41,990 nucleotides of DNA from Rhizobiaceae bacterium (lineage in GTDB: Bacteria; Pseudomonadota; Alphaproteobacteria; Rhizobiales; Rhizobiaceae): contig JABABQ010000048.1 in assembly GCA_014238155.1 (NCBI GenBank), positions 1 through 41,990 on the forward strand. The letters are read 5' to 3'. How positions within the stretch are numbered: the first letter of the stretch is position 1; the number at the start of each line of letters is the position of its first letter. Made by a program: the position numbers and the translations under genes. The notes beneath the pieces are model-generated. The model searched no databases. It had not been told where the DNA came from and saw only the letters and a list, made by a program, of their open reading frames with translations. This document shows positions 25,327-33,610 of the stretch, piece by piece.

Positions 25327-26513
25327 TGCGAATTACCCGTTTTCCCACCCGGGCTGATGGTGTCGCTGAGCGCATGACTGGTTTCATGGCGCATTTACGA
25401 CTGAACGGCATAAATGTGGGAGTCGCTGAAACCGAAACGGCCCTGTTGGCGCTGGACTCCATCAATGCGATCAATCCTGAGCAGACCCGATTGGCACTAA
25501 AAGCAATCTGCGCCAACAATACCGATCGCTACGCAAAATTCGATGAACTCTTCAACGCCTATTGGTACGCCCGCGGTCGACAACGCGAACGCAAACAGGC
25601 GACAAAGGAAAAGCCATACGAAAAAGACCGATGGAGTAACCGCAGCCTTCTTGACGACGCCATGCAGGCTGCAGGTATCGGCACCATCGATACGCCTGAC
25701 AATTCCAATGATGGCGAGGCGGAACAGTCTGGCGACGGCAAGCTGGTCGCCTCAACAATGGTCAATATCAACAAAGCTGATCTACGCGAATTTATGAAGC
25801 CGGATGATCTGGCCCGGGCGCAACAGGTTGCCGAGCAGATGGCTCGCGCAATCCGAGACCGACGTTCGCGTCGCCGTCGGGCGGCGAAGCGTGGGTCTGC
25901 ATTGGATCTTCGCCGGATCGCCCGCAAAAGCGTTGCTACGGGAGGTGAACCGCTCCACCTGTTCAAGCGCCAAAAACCGGACCGCCCGGTTCATCTGGTG
26001 GCGTTGCTGGACGTATCGGGATCGATGACGGTATATGCAAGGGTGTTTCTGGCATTTCTCAAGGGCCTGATTGCTGCCGATCAGCGTACGGATGCCTATT
26101 TGTTTCATACTCAACTGGTGCGTATTTCCGACGCCCTGCGAGACGGCGATACGTTTCGTGCGGTCAATCGCCTGTCGATGATGGCACAGGGATTTGGTGG
26201 CGGCACCAGGATTGGCACCAATCTGGATTTGTTCAACCGCCAATACGCCACCAACATGGTCAACGGACGGTCGGTAGTAATGATCCTTTCGGATGGCTAC
26301 GATACCGATCCACCGGAAAGGATCGCCGCAGCGCTTGCACGTCTGAAGAAACGCGGATGCAAGATCATCTGGCTCAATCCGCTAAAGGGATGGAAAGATT
26401 ATAAGCCGGTTGCCAAAGGCATGGCGGCGGCCCTGCCGCATCTAGACGTGTTCGCTGCCGCCAACACGCTTGATGATTTGGCAGCTTTGGAACCCCATTT
26501 GGCGAGAATTTGA
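25326..26513 (+). CDS. coxE: CoxE, von Willebrand factor A domain protein
   Basis: A 395-residue protein with a VWA domain in the C-terminal half; the MIDAS motif is DVSGS (229-233) in VHLVALLDVSGSMTVYARVF. A very basic stretch (RDRRSRRRRAAKRG, about 177-190) precedes it. CoxE partners with the CoxD ATPase, a MoxR-VWA pair, in maturation of the CO dehydrogenase active site. The start overlaps the coxD stop (TGATG). The open frame extends upstream inside coxD but has no RBS there. Confidence 0.9.
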   Translation: MRITRFPTRADGVAERMTGFMAHLRLNGINVGVAETETALLALDSINAINPEQTRLALKAICANNTDRYAKFDELFNAYWYARGRQRERKQATKEKPYEKDRWSNRSLLDDAMQAAGIGTIDTPDNSNDGEAEQSGDGKLVASTMVNINKADLREFMKPDDLARAQQVAEQMARAIRDRRSRRRRAAKRGSALDLRRIARKSVATGGEPLHLFKRQKPDRPVHLVALLDVSGSMTVYARVFLAFLKGLIAADQRTDAYLFHTQLVRISDALRDGDTFRAVNRLSMMAQGFGGGTRIGTNLDLFNRQYATNMVNGRSVVMILSDGYDTDPPERIAAALARLKKRGCKIIWLNPLKGWKDYKPVAKGMAAALPHLDVFAAANTLDDLAALEPHLARI

Positions 26514-26515
26514 TC

Positions 26516-27349
26516 ATGAACGCTCCTGCCGACATTCATCGACTGGTCTCCAATTTGAAAGCCGGTGGCGAGCCTTTCGCCGTAGCAACCGTCATCCGCA
26601 CCATATCGGCGACTTCTGCCAAGGCCGGGGCAAAAGCCGTAATTCAGGCTGATGGCACAATTGCCGAAGGTTGGATAGGCGGCGGATGCGCTCGTGCCGC
26701 GGTGTTGAAGGCCGCTCGCGAGTCGATTGCAGATGGCGAGCCCCGGCTGGTGTCGGTGCAGCCTGAAGATCTGTTGGCAGATAGCGGGGTTTCAGCCGGT
26801 GAAGAGCGCGATGGCATCCGCTTTGCCCGCAATATGTGCCCGAGTCAGGGAACAATGGATGTCTTTGTAGAGCCGGTTATCCCACGACCGGAATTGATTA
26901 TTTTGGGTTCGAGTCCTGTCGCAATTGCGCTAGCTACACTTGCAAAGCCGCTTGGGTTTGCCAGAACAATTTGCGCTCCAGAGACCGATCAAGAGTTGTT
27001 TGAACACGTCGAACGACGTGTATCGGGTTTCGAACTAGAGCAGGAAAAACGGAGTTGGCGATTTGTGGTGGTCGCAACGCAAGGGAAGGGCGACGAAGCA
27101 GGTTTGCGCGCCGCATTGAACGCAGAAACCGACTATGTCGCCTTTGTTGGAAGCCACAAGAAGGCCGCCAGTCTGATTCAAAAATTGGCAACCGATGGCA
27201 TTGCGCAAGAGCGACTCGACGCATTGAAGGCGCCTGCCGGCCTGGACTTGAAAGCAATTACACCGGAAGAAATCGCCTTGTCGATACTGTCAGAAATTGT
27301 TCTCCGTCACCGCGGCGGGCAGCAGCAACAACTTCAAGATCAACCCTGA
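26516..27349 (+). CDS. coxF: CoxF, XdhC-family molybdenum cofactor insertion factor
   Basis: A 277-residue protein of the XdhC/CoxI group. The N-terminal XdhC block is AVATVIRTISATSAKAGAKA followed by GWIGGGCARAAV, and the C-terminal Rossmann part begins LIILGSSPVAIALATLAKP with YVAFVGSHKKA later. It delivers or modifies the molybdenum cofactor for CoxL, including sulfuration. A TTG at 26510 overlaps the coxE stop, but the ATG at 26516 is the likelier start. It is the last cox gene here: coxG, which helps anchor the enzyme at the membrane in Oligotropha, is absent, as is coxB upstream. Confidence 0.88.
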   Translation: MNAPADIHRLVSNLKAGGEPFAVATVIRTISATSAKAGAKAVIQADGTIAEGWIGGGCARAAVLKAARESIADGEPRLVSVQPEDLLADSGVSAGEERDGIRFARNMCPSQGTMDVFVEPVIPRPELIILGSSPVAIALATLAKPLGFARTICAPETDQELFEHVERRVSGFELEQEKRSWRFVVVATQGKGDEAGLRAALNAETDYVAFVGSHKKAASLIQKLATDGIAQERLDALKAPAGLDLKAITPEEIALSILSEIVLRHRGGQQQQLQDQP

Positions 27350-27396
27350 CAACAATACCGGCCACGGCTTCAATCTTCCTTCTCTCGCTGACAACT

Positions 27397-28464
27397 TCAA
27401 AACAGTTCAGCCAATTCAGGGTGGCTATATGCCTCTGGATAGGACATCGGGCGGAAAGGCCCATGCGGAACGACATTGTTCCAGGAGTGCCCAAAATATC
27501 CCTGGCGGCAATGGACAAGAGAATTGCTCTGCGCCACCCCGGGCAGAGCATATACCCGGCACAACCAACGCCACAGATGTGGATAGTCCAGAATTCTGGC
27601 GCCGTTCAACTTCATGCGCACGTAATAGACGGGGTCATGGCGGTAGAGCGTTGGGAAGAGGCGCAGATCAGCCTCGGTAAAATTGTCACCGGTCAAAAAT
27701 GGTCGGCCGTCGGACGCAAGACGTTCTTCCAATGCGCGCAGCATATCAAAATAATTTTCATACGCGGCGGCATAAACTTCCTGACTGGAGGAAAAGCCCG
27801 CTTTATAGGCACCATTGTTGATGTTGACGTATATCTGTTCGTTCAACATGTCGATCTCACTGCGCAGTTGGCCGCCGCAGCCATTGCCGCCTGGGGGATA
27901 AAGATCGGGGCGTTCTTGTTCTGACAACAAGCTGCCGAGTGCTGATGCCTGCTTGTTTAGCATTCGGACAATTTCTGCGCTCTCATTGGCGACGATGCGT
28001 TTACTGTGCTTGTCGTAAAGGATCGGAACGCTGGCTTCATTTGACCCTTCAGCGGCATAAATTTCGCCGGCCAATCGATAGTTTTGCCCGGTTGCTGTTT
28101 CTGCAGTGCATTCCGGCAGGGTTGTTCCAGTCAATGTTGCCACACGCTGAGGGTTGAATTCCCATCGATTGGCCTCAACCGGATCGTCATCGTTGGTCCG
28201 ATTGGGAAATGCAATATCCATCGTGATGCTGTCCTGCAGACCCAGAAGATTCCTGGCGAGTGTCACCCGGTGGCACCACGGACAGTTTAATGCGACAAAC
28301 AGATGATACCGGTTGGGCTCTGAAGGAAAGTCCGGATCCTCGCCCAGGACGCTGCGAAAACCGCTGATGCCTCTGACGAATTCCCCCTTTGCCCGCCGCT
28401 CTTGGGCGTTGCCTTGAGCCTCTTCGACAGAGGTATTTAAGGTGTTGTTTGATGAACCGGACAT
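27397..28464 (-). CDS. Glutathionyl-hydroquinone reductase (Xi-class GST)
   Basis: A 355-residue protein of the YqjG/PcpF family. The catalytic Cys is in NCPWCHR (Cys61, CPWC 61-64), followed by RWEFNPQRVATLTGTT, SVPILYDKHSKRIVANESAEIVRM and the C-terminal GST helical domain with PFLTGDNFTEADLRLFPTL and HGPFRPMSYP. It reduces glutathionyl-hydroquinones to hydroquinones using glutathione, a detoxification step. It is a single gene, convergent with coxF and separated from it by 47 bases. I see no link to CO metabolism. Confidence 0.9.
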   Translation of the reverse strand: MSGSSNNTLNTSVEEAQGNAQERRAKGEFVRGISGFRSVLGEDPDFPSEPNRYHLFVALNCPWCHRVTLARNLLGLQDSITMDIAFPNRTNDDDPVEANRWEFNPQRVATLTGTTLPECTAETATGQNYRLAGEIYAAEGSNEASVPILYDKHSKRIVANESAEIVRMLNKQASALGSLLSEQERPDLYPPGGNGCGGQLRSEIDMLNEQIYVNINNGAYKAGFSSSQEVYAAAYENYFDMLRALEERLASDGRPFLTGDNFTEADLRLFPTLYRHDPVYYVRMKLNGARILDYPHLWRWLCRVYALPGVAQSNSLVHCRQGYFGHSWNNVVPHGPFRPMSYPEAYSHPELAELF

Positions 28465-28613
28465 GTCATGCTTTCTTGTGCGCCTTTAACGTCCTTTTCC
28501 CACGCTTCGAACAATCGCGCAATTTGCGATGGTTCATGATTGGAACGCCAGCTCTTCTTCACCCACCATATGCCGTGACAACAGGTTTTCGATCACATTT
28601 GCCGCTCATGCAT

Positions 28614-28645
28614 CCGCATCGCCGCATCGCCGCATCGCCGCATTG
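28614..28645. repeat. 8-bp tandem repeat (CCGCATCG x4)
   Basis: Three exact copies of CCGCATCG followed by a fourth, CCGCATTG, head to tail. The unit is not a multiple of three and lies outside genes, about 150 bp upstream of the glutathionyl-hydroquinone reductase start. It is prone to slippage and could vary between strains. Confidence 0.85.
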
Positions 28646-28714
28646 AATGACATGATCTGATGGGTTGTGCCATCGGCAGTGTCAGCGAAATGGTGCGGGT
28701 TTCCTACCGGGCGT

Positions 28715-28739
28715 TGCCCCGTTGAAAAATCAAGGGGCA
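28715..28739. promoter_or_regulatory. Hairpin downstream of the small ORF
   Basis: TGCCCC-g-TTGA pairs with TCAA-GGGGCA around AAAA, a 10-bp stem with one bulge. It lies about 100 bases beyond the stop of the minus-strand 46-residue ORF and could be its 3-prime end, although no U-run follows. Confidence 0.4.
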
Positions 28740-28836
28740 TTACCCAGAGGATCTATCTTTATGTCGAGAGCGTTGGAGACGCACCCGAAGGGTGGCAAGA
28801 CCATCTCGATGGTCCTGGCTGTCCGCAATCGGCTGT

Positions 28837-28977
28837 CTAGCGCTTGAAATGTTGACCCATTTCACTTGGGAGGCCCAGTTTTGCCAAAGCTTCGGACGAT
28901 GGTTTTCTGCCGTTTTCAAACGCCGAAGCCAACTGATGTGCGCTGCGGACCTGTTCAATCAAGGTGAATAAATTCAT
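28837..28977 (-). CDS. Candidate small protein of 46 residues
   Basis: The minus strand encodes a 46-residue protein that begins MNLFTLIEQVRSAHQLASAF and ends KLGLPSEMGQHFKR. It has an excellent RBS (AAAGGA, seven bases before the ATG), no rare start codon, and an amphipathic helical look with a conserved-looking SEALAKLGLP turn. It is too short for common ORF thresholds. It lies 85 bases downstream of, and in the same direction as, the 2-hydroxyacid dehydrogenase gene, so it may be the third gene of the LysR-dehydrogenase transcript. I do not recognise the family. Confidence 0.5.
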   Translation of the reverse strand: MNLFTLIEQVRSAHQLASAFENGRKPSSEALAKLGLPSEMGQHFKR

Positions 28978-29062
28978 TTGATCATCCTTTCAATAATGAA
29001 AGCAATGTAGATCAGGTCGCTGAGACGAGCCAGATGGCCCGGAACATGGCAGCCATGCAATA

Positions 29063-30049
29063 TCAACCGGCCTGGAAATCTTCCCAGACCTCAGGATTGA
29101 CCATGTGCACCGGTGCTCTGTCTGCATAGGCGATGACTTGATCAAAAGTATCGCTGAACTGTAATTCATATTCTTCATGACTCACAAAGCCGATATGAGG
29201 TGTGGCGACAACATTTGGCATTTTCAACAGCGGATGATTGCCGCCAATAACCGGTTCTTCTTCAAACACATCAATTGCAGCCATGCCGGGTCGGCCACCT
29301 TCAAGCGCGGCAATGAGAGCACCCTCCTCGATGAGACCTGCGCGGCTGGTATTTACCAGAAGTGAATTGGGTTTCATGTTTTGAAGATCGGAAAGTTTGA
29401 CGATGCCCCGGGTCCGCGGGTGCAGGCGAATATGCAGCGACATCACATCACTATCCTCAAAAAATGACTGGCGGCTTGCTGCAACTTTAAATCCGTCTTC
29501 ATCGGCCTGGGCACATGAGTTTTCCCCTCCCCATACAAGAAGATTCATGCCAAATGCTTTGCCGTAATTAGCCACCGCTTTGCCGATACGACCGTAGCTC
29601 CAGATACCGAGGGTTTTGTCCCGCATCGTATGGCCAACACCGATTTGCCATTGGCCGGCCTGTAGTGCTGCCATTTGTTGAGGGATTTGACGCATTGCCG
29701 CCAGTATCAACCCGAACGTCAATTCAGCAGCAGCAAAGGATGGTGTTCCCGAATGCATATTGGAACACAGCAGAACGCCGTTTGCGGTACATGCCTCAAC
29801 ATCTACATGAGGGTAGACGCTGCGTTGGCTGATCAGCTTCAGGTTTGGCAATCTTTCAAGCAGGTCAGCAGAGATTTTTGTCCGTTCACGAAAGAGCACC
29901 AGTGCTTCAGCATCAGCCAGCCGCTCTGCCAGTCTTTCAACATCCTGTTCGTGATCATTCCATACCGTTACGTCGTGACCTTGCAGCTTTTCAAAACACG
30001 GCAGTGTTCTCAAGGTATCAAAGTAGTCGTCCAGCAGCGCAATCCTCAT
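29063..30049 (-). CDS. D-2-hydroxyacid dehydrogenase, NAD-dependent
   Basis: A 328-residue protein of the phosphoglycerate/hydroxyacid dehydrogenase family. The NAD-binding loop is [20 protein letters not shown], which has Ser in place of the first Gly of GxGxxG. The catalytic Arg is in [16 protein letters not shown], Glu in IDVFEEEP and His in [13 protein letters not shown]. It interconverts a 2-hydroxy acid and a 2-oxo acid; the substrate is not evident. Its ATG overlaps the stop of the LysR gene upstream (ATGA), so both are made from one transcript, opposite to tcuAB. This suggests a linked role in organic-acid metabolism. Confidence 0.85.
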   Translation of the reverse strand: MRIALLDDYFDTLRTLPCFEKLQGHDVTVWNDHEQDVERLAERLADAEALVLFRERTKISADLLERLPNLKLISQRSVYPHVDVEACTANGVLLCSNMHSGTPSFAAAELTFGLILAAMRQIPQQMAALQAGQWQIGVGHTMRDKTLGIWSYGRIGKAVANYGKAFGMNLLVWGGENSCAQADEDGFKVAASRQSFFEDSDVMSLHIRLHPRTRGIVKLSDLQNMKPNSLLVNTSRAGLIEEGALIAALEGGRPGMAAIDVFEEEPVIGGNHPLLKMPNVVATPHIGFVSHEEYELQFSDTFDQVIAYADRAPVHMVNPEVWEDFQAG

Positions 30050-30951
30050 GACATCACCTCTCTAACCTTTCCTAAAAATACACTGGCGGACCTGGATAGA
30101 GCGGTGCCATTGCGCGCAAGTATTCCGATCGATCGTTTTATGGTTGGTTCAACCAGCGGTAACGCAACCAGTTGCGAATGTTTGAGATCGTGTACTGCGG
30201 TTTCGGGAAGTACAGCCACGCCGATTCCATTGTTTGCCAGTTCAAATGCGGTAGATGTGCGCCTGGTTTCATATCGCCAGTTCAGTTCAATTCGCGATTG
30301 TGCAATTGCCTCATCGATCAGCATTCGGTTGCCGGTTCCCTTGGCCGGAACAATAGGGTCTGAGTCTTGGAGATCTTGCCATCTGACATTCTGTTTGCCT
30401 GCAAAGGGATGATCCCTGTGAACCGCAAGGACAAATGCATCATTGGCTAATGGTTCAAAGGATAAATTGGTTTCCAGCGAGGGTATTGAACAAATGCCGA
30501 AATCGGCCATGCCATGAGATACGCATTCACCCACATCATTTGCCAGTCGATCAATGATCGAAATCCGGGCCAGTTCACCCGATTGCCTGAATGCCTGAAT
30601 GGCCTGTGGCAAAATGGCAGGAATAATGCTCGGAACCAGAGCGATGGTGACGATCGCATTGCGCTGATAAGCAAATTGCTTGGTTTCGTCGCGCAAAGCG
30701 TGGCTGGTCTCAATGGCATCGTCGAGCATCGCTCGTGCCCTCAGCTGAAAACGTTTGCCAGCCAAGGTTTGTCGGACAGATCGCGTCGACCGTTCAAACA
30801 ACACGACACCCAGATTATGTTCTAGTTTTTGAACTCTTCTGGTGATTGCCGATTGAGAGACGTGTAGCTGTTGGGCGGCGAATTGAAACGACCCGCTATC
30901 GGCAACAGCAAGAAACGCTTCGAGATCAGCAAAATCATAATTTATGTGCAT
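30046..30951 (-). CDS. LysR-family regulator, probably of tcuAB (TcuR-like)
   Basis: A 301-residue LysR protein: HTH with [20 protein letters not shown] and [25 protein letters not shown], then an effector domain. It is divergent from tcuA across a short gap holding an inverted repeat, the arrangement of tcuR-tcuABC in Salmonella, where TcuR activates tricarballylate genes. The start is uncertain: a TTG at 30969 or the ATG at 30951 (chosen), neither with a clear RBS. The gene overlaps the 2-hydroxyacid dehydrogenase downstream. Confidence 0.82.
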   Translation of the reverse strand: MHINYDFADLEAFLAVADSGSFQFAAQQLHVSQSAITRRVQKLEHNLGVVLFERSTRSVRQTLAGKRFQLRARAMLDDAIETSHALRDETKQFAYQRNAIVTIALVPSIIPAILPQAIQAFRQSGELARISIIDRLANDVGECVSHGMADFGICSIPSLETNLSFEPLANDAFVLAVHRDHPFAGKQNVRWQDLQDSDPIVPAKGTGNRMLIDEAIAQSRIELNWRYETRRTSTAFELANNGIGVAVLPETAVHDLKHSQLVALPLVEPTIKRSIGILARNGTALSRSASVFLGKVREVMS

Positions 30952-30973
30952 TGCGCAATAATCATTCAATTAC

Positions 30974-30997
30974 CAACATTTATCAAATAAAATGTTG
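30974..30997. promoter_or_regulatory. Inverted repeat in the LysR-tcuA divergent promoter
   Basis: CAACATTT (30974-30981) is the exact inverse of AAATGTTG (30990-30997), with an 8-bp AT-rich centre. A dyad in a divergent LysR gap is a likely regulator site. A second palindrome, ATTGCGCAAT (30950-30959), overlaps the LysR start. Confidence 0.5.
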
Positions 30998-31034
30998 AAT
31001 GTTACGTTCCCCATATCAAATCCAATCAAACCAA

Positions 31035-32441
31035 ATGAAGCCCGTGCTGCAAACCACACCAAATATGGATGTTGTTGTCATTGGCGGCGGTAACGCTGCG
31101 CTGTGTGCTGCAATTACTTCAGCTGAAGCCGGTGCTCGGGTCCTGATTCTTGAAACTGCACCCAAAACCTATAGAGGCGGCAATTCCCGCCATACACGCA
31201 ATTTTCGCTGCATGCACGAAGGGCCGTTGTCGGTGCTGACCGATACCTATGGCGAAGAGGAATATTTTCAGGACTTAGTCAAGGTAACCGGGGGAAAAAC
31301 CAGCGAAACATTGGCACGTCTGGCGATAAGATCGTCTCAATCCTGCCTGCCCTGGATGCAGCAGCACGGGGTGCATTTTCAACCATCCCTGTCTGGCACC
31401 TTGTCGCTGGCCCGGACCAATGCATTTTTTTTGGGCGGCGGAAAAGCCCTGGTAAATGCATATTACCGCACAGCAATAGCCCTGGGTGTAGCGGTTATTT
31501 ACGAGGCCAACGTTACCCATCTGGAACTCGACGGTGACGTGGTCACTGCCATTGACTATGACCACAACGGCAAGTCCAGCCGCATTTCGGCCAAATCTGT
31601 AATTGTTGCTTCGGGTGGATTTCAGGCCGACACGGAATGGTTGGCCCGGGCCTGGGGACCGGCTGCCAAGAACTTCCTGATCAGGGGAACCCCTTATAAC
31701 CGGGGCGTTGTGCTGAACGACCTGTTGCAGCAAGGTGTGCAATCTGTCGGCGACCCCACCCAATGCCATGCCGTTGCGATTGATGGCCGTGCACCGAAGT
31801 TCGATGGCGGCATTGTCACACGACTTGACTGTGTACCATTTTCCATTGTTGTGAACCGAAATGGTGACCGCTTTTACGATGAAGGCGAAGATGTGTGGCC
31901 CAAACGCTACGCCATATGGGGCCGTCTTGTCGCAGCCCAGCCGGATCAGATCGCTTATGCGGTCATCGACCAAAAATCAATCGACCTGTTCATGCCATCT
32001 GTGTTTCCGCCTGTCGTGGCGGATACATTAGAAGATCTTGCCGTCAAGTTGGGGCTCGAACCTGCGATTTTGCGGCAGATCGTGGACCAATTCAACACTG
32101 CTTGTGGAGACACTGGGGCGTTTCATCCAACCGAGCTGGACGGGGTTTCAACGACTGGGATCACTCCTGCCAAATCCAACTGGGCCCGACCGATTAGTGA
32201 TCCGCCATATTATGGCTACAGTCTGAAACCCGGGGTGACGTTCACCTATCTGGGTCTGAAAGTGGATGAAACCGCTCGCTGTTCCACCGATCAGGGGCCG
32301 ATCAAGAACCTTTGGGCGGCTGGTGAAACAATGGCCGGGTCCATTCTGGGCCAAGGGTATCTCGCAGGCTTTGGCATGACAATCGGAACCGTCTTCGGGC
32401 GCATTGCAGGTAGCGAGGCCGCATCCCATGCAAACAGCTAA
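31035..32441 (+). CDS. tcuA: FAD-dependent tricarballylate dehydrogenase (TcuA)
   Basis: A 468-residue flavoprotein of the fumarate-reductase/succinate-dehydrogenase FAD family. The dinucleotide site is MDVVVIGGGNAALCAAITSA, followed by ETAPKTYRGGNSRHTRNFRC, the TcuA signature, and the C-terminal GETMAGSILGQGYLAGFGMT. It oxidises tricarballylate to cis-aconitate and passes electrons to TcuB. The frame is open from an ATG at 30999, but that lies next to the putative operator; ATG 31035 or 31065 gives usual family length. Its 3-prime end overlaps tcuB. CobZ-type flavoproteins are related, but no cobalamin genes are near. Confidence 0.85.
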   Translation: MKPVLQTTPNMDVVVIGGGNAALCAAITSAEAGARVLILETAPKTYRGGNSRHTRNFRCMHEGPLSVLTDTYGEEEYFQDLVKVTGGKTSETLARLAIRSSQSCLPWMQQHGVHFQPSLSGTLSLARTNAFFLGGGKALVNAYYRTAIALGVAVIYEANVTHLELDGDVVTAIDYDHNGKSSRISAKSVIVASGGFQADTEWLARAWGPAAKNFLIRGTPYNRGVVLNDLLQQGVQSVGDPTQCHAVAIDGRAPKFDGGIVTRLDCVPFSIVVNRNGDRFYDEGEDVWPKRYAIWGRLVAAQPDQIAYAVIDQKSIDLFMPSVFPPVVADTLEDLAVKLGLEPAILRQIVDQFNTACGDTGAFHPTELDGVSTTGITPAKSNWARPISDPPYYGYSLKPGVTFTYLGLKVDETARCSTDQGPIKNLWAAGETMAGSILGQGYLAGFGMTIGTVFGRIAGSEAASHANS

Positions 32442-33525
32442 CGAAACCATCACTCAAACTATCTCAGAGGCACGCAGGCAAATAGAAGTCTGCAATGCCT
32501 GCCGTTATTGCGAAGGTTTTTGTTCGGTGTTTCCCGCCATCAATCGGCAGCGATCATTTTTGGACGGTGACATCACGCAATTGGCAAATCTCTGTCACAA
32601 TTGCCGCGGCTGCTACTATGCCTGCCAATATACCGAACCCCATGAATTTGCGCTCAACCTGCCAAAAGCTCTGGCAGAAGTGCGACAGGATAGTTGGCAA
32701 GAGCACGCCTATCCATCATCTGTGGCCCGGGCATTTCACAAAAGCGGTGTCGCCATCGGGCTGGCTACCGCCCTGGCATTTGGCCTTCTTTTCTGGCTGA
32801 TCAAGTTCGTTGCAACCAAGGGCGGTGGCGCCGGCTTTTATACGGTGCTGTCGCACAACATGATGTTCGCAATTTTTGCGCCAGCTTTTCTGCTGCCAAT
32901 CTTCAGCTTGGCGATCAGCTTGCGCAACTATTGGCAACACATAGGCGGAGGCCCCATTCACTTCAATGATATCAAAGCGGCGTTCGGATCCGCAGCAAAA
33001 ATGAAAAATCTGGCAGGCGGTCATGGGGAGGGGTGCAATTTCGAAGATGAAGACCGGTTCTCCAACTCAAGACGATGGTACCATCAGTTGGTGATGTACG
33101 GCTTTTTGATGTGCTTTGCTGCAACGTGCACAGCAACAGTTTTGCATTATGGTTTTGGCATGCCAGCGCCTTACGGGCTGTTTTCACTGCCTAAACTGTT
33201 GGGGCTGGCCGGTGGTGTGATTTTGTCTTTCGGAACATTGGGCATGTTGGTGCTGAAGTTGAAGGCAGATTTCAAACTGTCAGATGAGCGGGTCCGAGGT
33301 GGCGATACAGGTTTTGTATTGTTGCTGTTTTTTGTCAGTACTTCAGGTTTGGTGTTGTATGGATTTGGCAATTCTCTCTATTTGTCAGAACTCCTCGCCA
33401 TTCACCTTGGCGCAGTCCTCAGCTTCTTTCTTCTCACACCCTATTCAAAAATGGCACACGGCTTTTACCGTCTCGTCGCTTTGATAAGAGACGCCCAAAT
33501 TCAACGGATCAAGTCTCGCCCATAA
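32428..33525 (+). CDS. tcuB: Tricarballylate utilisation 4Fe-4S membrane protein (TcuB)
   Basis: A 365-residue protein. The N-terminus carries two CxxCxxCxxxC iron-sulfur motifs: Cys22-25-28-32 (CNACRYCEGFC) and Cys56-59-62-66 (CHNCRGCYYAC), followed by YTEPHEFALNLPKALAEVR. The rest is several membrane helices (for example VAIGLATALAFGLLFWLIKF and LAIHLGAVLSFFLLTPYSKM with candidate haem histidines). TcuB reoxidises TcuA flavin and delivers electrons to the quinone pool. I use the ATG at 32428, which overlaps the end of tcuA; a TTG at 32404 is also open. No TcuC transporter gene is adjacent. Confidence 0.88.
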   Translation: MQTANETITQTISEARRQIEVCNACRYCEGFCSVFPAINRQRSFLDGDITQLANLCHNCRGCYYACQYTEPHEFALNLPKALAEVRQDSWQEHAYPSSVARAFHKSGVAIGLATALAFGLLFWLIKFVATKGGGAGFYTVLSHNMMFAIFAPAFLLPIFSLAISLRNYWQHIGGGPIHFNDIKAAFGSAAKMKNLAGGHGEGCNFEDEDRFSNSRRWYHQLVMYGFLMCFAATCTATVLHYGFGMPAPYGLFSLPKLLGLAGGVILSFGTLGMLVLKLKADFKLSDERVRGGDTGFVLLLFFVSTSGLVLYGFGNSLYLSELLAIHLGAVLSFFLLTPYSKMAHGFYRLVALIRDAQIQRIKSRP

Positions 33526-33610
33526 CGATTTTCAAAACCTCAGGCTTCTCCGGATAGGATTGTGATTGGCAGCTAATTCTGACGACATAAATAGGGCTGG
33601 GATACACGAC

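Larger units (their letters stand above)
28465..28836. other. Non-coding gap with tandem repeat and hairpin
   Basis: No protein-like ORF is seen. It contains the 8-bp tandem repeat at 28614-28645 and the hairpin at 28715-28739. Confidence 0.5.

Noticed and set aside
27286-27680. ORFs overlapping the glutathionyl-hydroquinone reductase gene on the opposite strand
   Set aside because: These are shadows of the minus-strand gene and of coxF, with low-complexity composition.
28740-28958. A 72-residue minus-strand ORF overlapping the 46-residue gene
   Set aside because: It is an out-of-frame shadow; the 46-residue frame has the good RBS and start.
31035-33525. CobZ (cobalamin synthesis) identity for the tcuAB-like pair
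   Set aside because: The two parts are separate genes with a divergent LysR gene and no cobalamin genes nearby; tricarballylate-type oxidation fits better.
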